Positions 26,312-34,611 of a stretch of DNA of 64,000 bases are shown piece by piece. This DNA comes from Paenibacillus selenitireducens (GTDB lineage: Bacteria; Bacillota; Bacilli; Paenibacillales; Paenibacillaceae), in NCBI RefSeq assembly GCF_002021565.1, contig NZ_MSZX01000010.1:27-64026 (forward strand), in the 5' to 3' direction. Position 1 is the first letter of the stretch; every line of letters begins with the position of its first letter. A program made the translations under genes and the position numbers. The notes under the pieces were generated by a model. It was given only the letters and a program-made list of their open reading frames with translations. It had not been told where the DNA came from and did no database searches.

Positions 26312-28057
26312 CTAGTTCGTAATGGTCTCCACCTCTACGACCGGGATATTCAGCATTTGATCCCCGACCTGCACCTCTTTCGACTGATCGAAGGTTCCGA
26401 TAATCACCGCTGTTCCGATTGAATAGGAGAAGTCACCCTGCAATTGTACGAAGCTATCCCCCATTTGGGCATAAACGCCGGATTCTCCGACCATGACGAT
26501 ATTCGCAGTGAAGCGGACCTTCATGTGCTGATATTGCCACAAATCTTCAATCACGATATCGGTAAACTGTTGTACGATGCCTGTGTATTGATAGGTACCG
26601 TTCACAAGTGCATAGACTGCCATTTGCCCTTCAGCCTCGGCAACATTCGGATTATTAACGTGAAGTGTACCATCAGACTGTACCTCATACCCATCCGCCT
26701 CGAATTGAAATAACGGGTGCAATTGATCATTACTCACGTCAAAAGCCCCATACCATGCACCGCGACTATTGGAATCCATCTCTATAATAATGACGGGTTT
26801 TTTGCTCGTACTTAATTTCTCTTCAATCCTCAGGCTTCGAATCTTTACCCCCTTCGGAACCGCATCATATTTCCGTACCGAAACATGGTTTTCGCGATCC
26901 GAAGTACCGTAATAGAGGTTATTCATCGCATCCGTCGCAATGGCATAGACTTGGGCACCGAAACGATCTTTTCCGCCGCTTACCTGTTCATAGTTCACAC
27001 GGCTATCTACGCTCTGCAGAAGCCGTACAGGATCGGCTGCCGTCCATGCTGACATCGCGTCCTGCATTTCCTGCTTTGTATCTTGATAGACCCCAATGCC
27101 CTCGTAGATCTGAATCGCTTTTTGAAATTCCCCGTTGCGGATCAGCGCATTCGCGTCTTTCATCCATTTCCGAATTTGGCTCTTGATATAAGCTTCAATC
27201 TCCGATTTCACCTGCATCGATTTCGCATATTCAACATAACTCTTTGCATGCATGGCAAAATCAGCATAACGCTCTTGACCGACATCGTTCCGCAAGAATA
27301 CATCGACTAACGAGACTACTTTTTTGGGAACCCAACTAGCTTTCAATTTCAAGTCTTCATAGGTCTTCTGCATGGACATAGCTTCATTCAATAAAATCTG
27401 GTATTGTCCCATACTCGCGATTTGATCCATCTTCTGTTCATCATACTTCTTGAATTTTGCCGATAGATCATCCGCTCGTTTGCCGTCCCGATTGAAATAG
27501 GCCGCAGGAATCTTCCACAAGTTCGATTTAAAGCTCTCATCATCGTATTTTTTATCCTCAAGATTCGATGACATCTGTGCATAGAAGCGCGCTATGAAAT
27601 ACTGGAAAACCTCATCCAACTTCGCGGCGACTTGCGTTGATCTCGCAATTTGCTGATAGTAGACAGCATTTGGATGTTCTGCTTTGGCATACGGGGCTTT
27701 AAAGCTTTGGTAGGTCGCGTAAGCTTTCATCAAACCTTCGAAATCATTGGATTTCTCAACTTGCTGCAATTCGGTGCTCAGCATCGCCAGCGTCTGCTTC
27801 ATTTCTGTGATCGGAGCAAGTTCCTGTAGACGCGCAGATATCTTATCTTCCTGATAACGAATCCATCGATTATTCATCGCTTTGGTATAAAACGTTTCTG
27901 CTTCCACCAGCTGCTTACTCGCCCACAACCGATCGGCCTCAGACACGTTATTTATTTTGAGAATGATATAAACTCCTTTAACCCCGATGAGGACCAGAAC
28001 CACCGCGCACAAAAAAATCATCACATTTCGAGGGGTTATCGCCCGAATGATCGTCAT
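26312..28057 (-). CDS. 581-aa membrane-anchored protein, unknown; TPR-like helices
   Basis: I do not recognise a named family. The protein has one N-terminal membrane span (NVMIFLCAVVLVLIGVKGVYIIL, residues ~11-33). A long alpha-helical region (about 35-350) with TPR-like character follows (ADRLWASKQLVEAETFYTKAM; ANALIRNGEFQKAIQIYEGI). The C-terminal part (~350-581) is probably beta-rich, with an FYYxGTSDREN-like strand region. It overlaps the zinc-ribbon gene by four bases (ATGA), with AAAGGGG nine bases upstream. It sits beside the vWA/tubulin-like/GTPase operon and is a candidate partner. Confidence 0.75.
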   Translation of the reverse strand: MTIIRAITPRNVMIFLCAVVLVLIGVKGVYIILKINNVSEADRLWASKQLVEAETFYTKAMNNRWIRYQEDKISARLQELAPITEMKQTLAMLSTELQQVEKSNDFEGLMKAYATYQSFKAPYAKAEHPNAVYYQQIARSTQVAAKLDEVFQYFIARFYAQMSSNLEDKKYDDESFKSNLWKIPAAYFNRDGKRADDLSAKFKKYDEQKMDQIASMGQYQILLNEAMSMQKTYEDLKLKASWVPKKVVSLVDVFLRNDVGQERYADFAMHAKSYVEYAKSMQVKSEIEAYIKSQIRKWMKDANALIRNGEFQKAIQIYEGIGVYQDTKQEMQDAMSAWTAADPVRLLQSVDSRVNYEQVSGGKDRFGAQVYAIATDAMNNLYYGTSDRENHVSVRKYDAVPKGVKIRSLRIEEKLSTSKKPVIIIEMDSNSRGAWYGAFDVSNDQLHPLFQFEADGYEVQSDGTLHVNNPNVAEAEGQMAVYALVNGTYQYTGIVQQFTDIVIEDLWQYQHMKVRFTANIVMVGESGVYAQMGDSFVQLQGDFSYSIGTAVIIGTFDQSKEVQVGDQMLNIPVVEVETITN

Positions 28058-29016
28058 ATAGAGTGACCCCTTTGGCTTTTTTGTTGAAAGTCAGGATCCC
28101 ATTGATATTTTTCAGTGTAAATACGCATCACTTCTTCCGACAGCCGCCCCCAATCTTCGTTCGGATATTGTTCGATCATTTGGTAAAGGCGGAGGAAACG
28201 ATCTTTCGGCAGATTATAAGCATAACGTCTGACAAAACCAGCGTAGCTGCGAACGTAATGTTTCATGCGCACAGCGGCTCCCGCAACGGCCGTTAAGATG
28301 TCTAGACCTTGTTCCTGTCCCATAATTTCTGGCTCGAATGCCATAATATATTGAAACGTACGGTCTTTAATCAAGTCCCGTTTGATCTTTGCCAGTTCAC
28401 CGATATAATCGACAAGCACGGGTTCATATTTGCGGACAAGCAGCGGTTCAAGTTCTAAGTCCATATCTTTGCGTAGCAAAAATGTCTGAAGCAGCGTCAG
28501 TTGCCGTAAACGCATCATATCATTGTGCAATAAAGTGCCGATCTCGCGCAGCATTTCGTAGCAGCGCTGTTTATCGGTATCCCAGTTATCGATTGCGGCT
28601 TTGTAATCCTCAATGATGCCGTCTTGGACATTTTTCTGATTGGCATAGAACAGCTTATCCAGCGCACGAATGCTCTCCGTGTCCAATACATTTCGTTGAA
28701 CGATCCATAGGACTCCGATCAGCACGATGGTGACGATGCCGCAAAGGGCCATCTGCAGAAACGAATTGCTCAAGAAAATACTAAGTAGACCGATACACAC
28801 GGCAATGAGAACGGCAGTATGCATGGAATGCTTCGCGTTACGCGCAGCTTGCTCCTCGACAGGGATCAGATCAGGTTTGCCGCAATCCGGGCAGGTCTTG
28901 TCCCCTAGAATCGAAAAAGCATGGCATTTCTTGCATACCTTAAGCTTTTCGTAGCTATATTTAGTTTTGTGAAAAGGTTTCAAATAAACGGGGGTTTTGG
29001 AATTTTTCTTGCTCAT
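28054..29016 (-). CDS. Zinc-ribbon membrane protein, unknown
   Basis: This 320-aa protein starts with a four-cysteine ribbon (CKKCHAFSILGDKTCPDC, residues ~28-45), followed by two adjacent membrane spans (about 66-105: TAVLIAVCIGLLSIFLSN; LCGIVTIVLIGVLWIV) and a helical cytoplasmic region. The family is unknown to me. It is coupled by four-base overlaps to both neighbours, a 49-aa membrane peptide before and a 581-aa membrane protein after. This makes a compact three-gene operon. Confidence 0.75.
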   Translation of the reverse strand: MSKKNSKTPVYLKPFHKTKYSYEKLKVCKKCHAFSILGDKTCPDCGKPDLIPVEEQAARNAKHSMHTAVLIAVCIGLLSIFLSNSFLQMALCGIVTIVLIGVLWIVQRNVLDTESIRALDKLFYANQKNVQDGIIEDYKAAIDNWDTDKQRCYEMLREIGTLLHNDMMRLRQLTLLQTFLLRKDMDLELEPLLVRKYEPVLVDYIGELAKIKRDLIKDRTFQYIMAFEPEIMGQEQGLDILTAVAGAAVRMKHYVRSYAGFVRRYAYNLPKDRFLRLYQMIEQYPNEDWGRLSEEVMRIYTEKYQWDPDFQQKSQRGHSI

Positions 29017-29162
29017 GCCTTATCACGCTCTGAATTCAGCATACCAAGCAGTGCTTTATCGATGGTCTCCGGGTCTAATGATTTTTTACGGTGCCATCCA
29101 TATTGAATACATTTTACAATAACAAAGAGAAACAAAATTCCAATACATGCGTATGCAAACAT
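29013..29162 (-). CDS. 49-aa single-span membrane peptide
   Basis: This small frame begins with ATG and encodes one N-terminal membrane segment (ACIGILFLFVIVKCI, residues ~5-19) and a charged tail. AAGGAAGG lies about eight bases before the start, and the stop codon overlaps the zinc-ribbon gene start as ATGA, a strong sign of real translation. Its function is unknown; it is the first gene of the minus-strand half of the GTPase/vWA locus. Confidence 0.72.
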   Translation of the reverse strand: MFAYACIGILFLFVIVKCIQYGWHRKKSLDPETIDKALLGMLNSERDKA

Positions 29163-29280
29163 ATCTGGTTCCTTCCTTTATAACAATTTATGAGGGCAAT
29201 ATTTTCGGAAAAGTTGAAGTTCAATGCCTTTAACTATATCATAATGAAAGATTCGGGATTCTAGCAAACATCGTTCTTTT

Positions 29281-29298
29281 TTGTATGATACTATACAA
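29281..29298. promoter_or_regulatory. Palindrome in the divergent control region
   Basis: TTGTATGATACTATACAA is close to a perfect palindrome (arms TTGTAT/ATACAA). It lies in the 240-base gap between the divergent membrane-peptide and vWA operons. It could be an operator or promoter element for both; no regulator gene lies next to it. Confidence 0.45.
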
Positions 29299-29402
29299 AA
29301 CTAGAATTTTTTACATTATTTTTCTGTAACCCAATTTCATCTATCGTTAAGTATGATTATGTAGAATACAAATAAGATCACACAGAAAAAGGAGCCTTAC
29401 CT

Positions 29403-31184
29403 ATGTTTAAAAATAAAATCGGCCTCATCATTCTGATGCTAACATTCTCCATGCTGCTTCTTCCTTTGGCCGGTAGCATACCTGCTGCTCACGCGGCTGC
29501 CCAATCGTCCAAGATTGACGCGGTGCTGGTCGTGGATGTCAGTAACTCGATGAATAGCAGCGACAAAAATAAAATCGGCAATGAAGCCATGAAAATGTTC
29601 ATCGACATGTTATCCGTTCAAGGCGATAAGGTCGGCATCATTGCTTATACCGATCGGATCGAGCGTGAAAAAGCACTTCTTGAAATCAAATCTAACACCG
29701 ACAAACAAGATCTGAAGCAGTTTATCGATCAACTGAATCGCGGCACCTACACCGATATCGCTGTCGGGGTTCGCGAAGCGGTTAAAGTGCTAGAAGATGG
29801 CGCGGATGCAAGCCACGAACCGATGATCGTCGTCCTTGCAGACGGCAATAATGCCTTGAACAAGAAATCGAATCGGACGCAAGCACAGTCAGACCAAGAA
29901 TTGAATCAAGCCGTAGAAGACGCAAAGAACAAGAACATTCCGATCTATACGATTGGGCTTAATGCGGATGGTAAACTGAACAAGGAAGCTCTTGCAGACC
30001 TGTCGAAGCGAACGGGTGCCAAATCATTCGAAACGAGCTCGGCGGATGATCTCCCTCAAATTCTGAGCGAAATATTTGCCAGCCATTTGAAGCTTAATAT
30101 TGTACCTATAAAATCCCTAACGGGGAACGGAAGCTATCAGGATGTTACTGTAAATGTCCCGAATGCGAACGTGCTTGAAGCGAATATCTCCATTATGTCA
30201 TCCAAACCGGTTGACATCAAATTAACGGATCCTTCAGGACATTCTATTCCTGTTCCTTCCAATGAAGTCCTGATATCGAAGTCCAAGAGCTACACCCTGG
30301 TGAAAATGCTCAAACCTGTTCAGGGAGATTGGAAGCTGCAAGTTAAAGGTGCGGACAAGAACAAAATCGACATCAATCTCGTCTTTAACTACGATTTGGA
30401 ACTGGCGCTAGACCCGATCCCCCAGAAAACGTATAAAAAGGGAGATACCATTGACATTGGCGCCTATCTCATGAGCAACGGACAGAAGCTTCAAGACAAC
30501 GGTCTCTATAGCAATATGACAGCCGTCCTCAAAGTCAAAGACCTGGGAACCGGGAACGTAACGGAGATGCCTCTGACCAACGCGGGTGATCATTTCAAAG
30601 GAACCTATACCGTCGCGGATCAGAAAGCTTATGAGTTAACCGTAAAAGCGGAAGAAAAGAGCTTCTATCGCGAGTCAGATCCTGTGACAATTAATGCGAA
30701 AGCATCTGGCGGAACTGCCGTCACACCGAGCCAACCGGAACCCAAAGACGAGAAACCATTCCCGATTTGGCCCGTTATTCTAGGCGTTATCATCGTGGCA
30801 GCTATTGCAACCGGAGGTTATTTCATTCTAGCAGCCGTGAAAAAAGCCAATCGCGGCTTTGTCGGTCAACTTGTCGTTGAAATCCGTGACGAGAATACCG
30901 GAGAGAAAAGCTATCCGCAGTATAAGAAGTTGAAAGGTTTTAAAGGGAAATTCACCTTGCATCAACTCTTACAGCTCGCACCTGAGCTGAAGGAAACCGA
31001 GAATATTATCTTTATCCCTGCCAAGAACGATCACATCGTCTTGAAGAACCAAGGCTCTAGCTCAATCGAGAAGTCAGGCCGTACGTTAGACGCGAGCCGG
31101 GGATTGGAATTGAAGAGCTCCGATCGCATCACGATCACGATGAGCAGCATTGATAAAACCATTTTTATCGAATATCTCGTATAA
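29403..31184 (+). CDS. Secreted/anchored vWA-domain protein
   Basis: This 593-aa protein has a signal peptide (LIILMLTFSMLLLPLAGSIPAAHA, residues ~8-31), a von Willebrand factor A domain with the metal-dependent adhesion site DVSNSMNSS (DxSxS) at about 46-50, and a Thr/Asp continuation (GTYTDIAVG; VLADGNN). A membrane span follows at about 457-480 (WPVILGVIIVAAIATGGYFIL), then a ~110-aa cytoplasmic tail of unknown type. The vWA faces outside. It is the first gene of a seven-gene operon, with AAAAGGAG upstream. Confidence 0.9.
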   Translation: MFKNKIGLIILMLTFSMLLLPLAGSIPAAHAAAQSSKIDAVLVVDVSNSMNSSDKNKIGNEAMKMFIDMLSVQGDKVGIIAYTDRIEREKALLEIKSNTDKQDLKQFIDQLNRGTYTDIAVGVREAVKVLEDGADASHEPMIVVLADGNNALNKKSNRTQAQSDQELNQAVEDAKNKNIPIYTIGLNADGKLNKEALADLSKRTGAKSFETSSADDLPQILSEIFASHLKLNIVPIKSLTGNGSYQDVTVNVPNANVLEANISIMSSKPVDIKLTDPSGHSIPVPSNEVLISKSKSYTLVKMLKPVQGDWKLQVKGADKNKIDINLVFNYDLELALDPIPQKTYKKGDTIDIGAYLMSNGQKLQDNGLYSNMTAVLKVKDLGTGNVTEMPLTNAGDHFKGTYTVADQKAYELTVKAEEKSFYRESDPVTINAKASGGTAVTPSQPEPKDEKPFPIWPVILGVIIVAAIATGGYFILAAVKKANRGFVGQLVVEIRDENTGEKSYPQYKKLKGFKGKFTLHQLLQLAPELKETENIIFIPAKNDHIVLKNQGSSSIEKSGRTLDASRGLELKSSDRITITMSSIDKTIFIEYLV

Positions 31185-31217
31185 ATCCGTACCAGCGATC
31201 CTTAAGGAGGAAAATAA

Positions 31218-34200
31218 ATGAAACCCATCGTAAGAGAGCATATACAGCAATTAGACGTAAGCCTAGGGGGCGGTATCGTCAGTGAAAAGATCCGTGTCGA
31301 TACCATCGACAACCCCATTCTGATCATCGGACTTGGCGGAACAGGAATCGACGCATTGCTTCGCCTGAAATACCAAATCAACCGTAGGTTTAGATTACCG
31401 GAGGATCCGCTATCCAAGAAGAAACGCGACAAGCCCGACAATGTCGAATTTCTTGCGTTCGAGACCAACGAACAAGATCGCGGGAAGAAATATAAAGGCA
31501 TCGGGCTGGATCCATTGAATGAGTTCGTCCTGCTGTCTAATGCAGAAATTGGCGGATTGCTGCAGAATCGCAGCATACTCGAGCCTTACATTACTGACTG
31601 GTTGTCACCGGAACTATCTATCACAGATGGCATGAACGGGGCTGCAGGGGTTCGCCAAGCCGGACGTCTACTCCTCTTCACCAAAATCAATCAAGTCGTC
31701 CAAGCCATCGACAAAAAAATCAAAACGTTATCCGTCGGCACCAACAAGAAACTGATGGTGTTCCTGCTTACGGGTCTTTCCGGCGGTACAGGCAGCGGCT
31801 GTTTCCTCGATATTTCGTATATCGTGCGAGGTATTATTGAACGTGACCACGGCTCTGCCGGCATCGATCGCGTCAATACGCTAGGTTACCTGTTCACACC
31901 GGACATCAACTTATCGAATAAAAGCTTGAGCGAACATACGCGGGAATATATCAAAAAAAATGGTTATGCTGCTTTAAAAGAGTTGGATTACTGGATGAAC
32001 GTAGACAGCCGCGGAGAGCGATTCCAGCAGCAATATGGCAATATCTTGACGGTAAATTCACCGCTGCCTCCATTTAATCTGTGCCATCTGATTTCGGCGA
32101 CGAATACCGAAGGCAAGCTGCTTGAGAATGCTTATGATTATTGCATGAATGTCACTGCCGAGAATATTACGAACTTTATTTCGAGTGAGGAGAAACAATC
32201 CGGCGAAGAATTCGCGATCCATGACTATATCAGCAACATCCGGACGAACATCGCCCAGATGAATAAGGCTTATCCGGCGAACTATGAATACAACATTATC
32301 GGGGCTTCATCCGCCGTGCTTCCCATTGAAGAAATGACGACTTACTTAGGCTACCGCCTATTTACGAAGATGGAGAAAATGTTCGAAAAATCCCCATCGC
32401 AAGAAGAAACGGAGAAATTCGCACGCAAAATCGGGGTTGATCTGGATTCCATGGTGAAGACCTTCGAATCCCGTATCCCTGAACCCTTGCCTGGTTATGA
32501 GAATAGCGAGCGTCTGAGCTACAACAATGTCGTAAAACATCAAGTCATTAACATGGATACCGAGTTAGAGCAGACTTTCCTGACCCGTGCGCGCGAAGAA
32601 TACATTAAAGTTAAGAAACAGCTGCCGGGCGAAATCGTAGCGCAGTTCACAGATCAAATTCGTCGCATGTTCCTCCATCCGGAACAAGGTCCGATTTATG
32701 TCTCTCGACTGATCTATACGGAAAAAGGTTTCTGCCTGCTTAAAATGCTGCTCTCTTACATCGAGACCTTGCGTGAGAGTCTCGTCCGAATCCCTCGCGA
32801 TATTGAGGCAGCCCGTGACTTTACAGAAGAGACATTAAGCGATGCTAGAAGTGCTTTTATCTCCAAGGACAAGAAGAAAAATGCCTATATCGATGCGAAA
32901 ATCAGTGAATACTGGCTCCATGCAGATTTAGAACGGACCGAGCAAATGATCGAGTTCTATGAAGATCTGTATGAATTGCTGAACGTCGAGAATAATCGGA
33001 TTTACCATGTCTTTACCGAGATTTTGAACGCGCTAAAATCGATTTTCGAGAAAAATGGCGATATCTTGATCAACGCTGACGAACAAGCAGACCACAAAGG
33101 CAATAAAACGTACTACTGGAATCTTGTCAGTGTGCCGGACATTTCGAAAGTCATCAGCAAGATTATGGAGCAAAAAGAAGTCGACGACCTCATCCGCGAT
33201 TTCGCATCCGAGCTTCTGAACCACTCCAATCATTGGATTAAGGAGCAAGAGCTCGATATCGTCAGCTCCATCTCCGACTTCCTTTCGGAGAAATTCGGGG
33301 ATTTGATCACGCAATCGATGGAAGAATTCCTCGTGATGAAATTTGGGCACGAAGAATCGATCGAGAAGTTCGTTGAACGCAATATCGCAAGCAAATTAGA
33401 CGAAGAAGCCGTACCGGTGTTCCATTTGAGCAATAGCGCCGGCAATTTATACTTCCCGTCTTGGGGATTCGTATCTGTGCCTGTGCAAGCGCCGAGTATT
33501 CTTAAAGGGATTCGCAATTATCAGAACAATGCGGTCGGAAAGTCCCATTTTACGGTCAAAGAAAGCGAAGTGAAGAACCGGATTTTCTGGTTGAACACAC
33601 GCAATGGCGTACCTCTCTTCGTTTATACGCCGCTAAAAGTGTATGAAGAAAGTTACGAGAGAACGATTCTGGATAAGGAAGGCATTGGGCGTCACCTCGT
33701 GCAGACCGACAAAGTGAACTGGACGTACCTTCCATCTCCTATTCCACAGAAGTCATGGGGCGACACTTACAGCAATGCTCGCGTTCGCGATTACAACGCA
33801 CGTATTCGCAGTGAATTCGCCAAAGCCGTGGAACTGAACATCATTAAGCTGAAAGACGTCGATCAGACAACAAGCAGCCGGTATACTGTCGTGTTCACCA
33901 AACCACTGCATCTAGCAGATATCCTCGGGGGATTTGATATGCAATTGCATACATCCAAGCCTAACCTCGGTGAGGTTCAACGAGCACGCGCAGAGCTTCG
34001 CCGTATGCTTGATGAAGGTTTGGTCCAAGAGGCTGCGAAGGATATATTCGGAAGCATCAACGAGGACATGGCCCAAGAGAACTTTATTCGCTCGCCGCAA
34101 TTGATTACACTTGTTCGGGAAGAGATTGCCAAGTATGAAGCGATTCAAGCCAAAGTAACTGAACTGGAGAAGGTGCTTGCCCAATTCCAAGGGGAAGAGA

Positions 34201-34610
34201 AATTGCAAGATCAATTTATCGAAGCCTTCTATACCGGTACGATTTGCAAAAAGGGCGCGCTCTACGTTTACGACCGGGACGCGGAAGAAGAAGCTTGGGA
34301 ACCGTTCGCCAATTTGATGAAAAGCCGTGATTTCGTCGAATTCGAAATCTTTGAGCAGTTCCGCCAGTTGGATGAGAAGAACCGCAGTACGCTCATGCGC
34401 AAAGCGTCCCGCCGCAGCACCGAGATGACGGCATCGGAGGATATTGCACCGCTCCTATCCAAGCTCGAAGAGTTATATGAAGTGTTCCTGGATGCCCGCG
34501 ATCGCCTTGAATATGAGAAAGTTGAACTTGCGAACGGTGAAGAAGCGTATCAGTTTTACAAACAAATGACAACGAAACTCCATGCGATTCGCAGAAAGTT
34601 GAAGTCCTAG
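31218..34610 (+). CDS. Tubulin-like GTPase-fold protein (Tubulin_2 type), 1130 aa
   Basis: The N-terminal domain starts NPILIIGLGGTGIDALLRLKY (residues ~33-53), an FtsZ/tubulin-type first nucleotide loop. GLSGGTGSG follows at about 186-194, matching the tubulin G-box signature. This combination is found in the large tubulin-like family of bacteria. The remaining ~900 residues are mostly helical with charged coiled-coil stretches (for example near 560-640 and 1000-1120) and no domain I can name. AAGGAGG precedes the ATG. Whether it polymerises is unknown. Confidence 0.85.
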   Translation: MKPIVREHIQQLDVSLGGGIVSEKIRVDTIDNPILIIGLGGTGIDALLRLKYQINRRFRLPEDPLSKKKRDKPDNVEFLAFETNEQDRGKKYKGIGLDPLNEFVLLSNAEIGGLLQNRSILEPYITDWLSPELSITDGMNGAAGVRQAGRLLLFTKINQVVQAIDKKIKTLSVGTNKKLMVFLLTGLSGGTGSGCFLDISYIVRGIIERDHGSAGIDRVNTLGYLFTPDINLSNKSLSEHTREYIKKNGYAALKELDYWMNVDSRGERFQQQYGNILTVNSPLPPFNLCHLISATNTEGKLLENAYDYCMNVTAENITNFISSEEKQSGEEFAIHDYISNIRTNIAQMNKAYPANYEYNIIGASSAVLPIEEMTTYLGYRLFTKMEKMFEKSPSQEETEKFARKIGVDLDSMVKTFESRIPEPLPGYENSERLSYNNVVKHQVINMDTELEQTFLTRAREEYIKVKKQLPGEIVAQFTDQIRRMFLHPEQGPIYVSRLIYTEKGFCLLKMLLSYIETLRESLVRIPRDIEAARDFTEETLSDARSAFISKDKKKNAYIDAKISEYWLHADLERTEQMIEFYEDLYELLNVENNRIYHVFTEILNALKSIFEKNGDILINADEQADHKGNKTYYWNLVSVPDISKVISKIMEQKEVDDLIRDFASELLNHSNHWIKEQELDIVSSISDFLSEKFGDLITQSMEEFLVMKFGHEESIEKFVERNIASKLDEEAVPVFHLSNSAGNLYFPSWGFVSVPVQAPSILKGIRNYQNNAVGKSHFTVKESEVKNRIFWLNTRNGVPLFVYTPLKVYEESYERTILDKEGIGRHLVQTDKVNWTYLPSPIPQKSWGDTYSNARVRDYNARIRSEFAKAVELNIIKLKDVDQTTSSRYTVVFTKPLHLADILGGFDMQLHTSKPNLGEVQRARAELRRMLDEGLVQEAAKDIFGSINEDMAQENFIRSPQLITLVREEIAKYEAIQAKVTELEKVLAQFQGEEKLQDQFIEAFYTGTICKKGALYVYDRDAEEEAWEPFANLMKSRDFVEFEIFEQFRQLDEKNRSTLMRKASRRSTEMTASEDIAPLLSKLEELYEVFLDARDRLEYEKVELANGEEAYQFYKQMTTKLHAIRRKLKS

Positions 34611-34611
34611 T

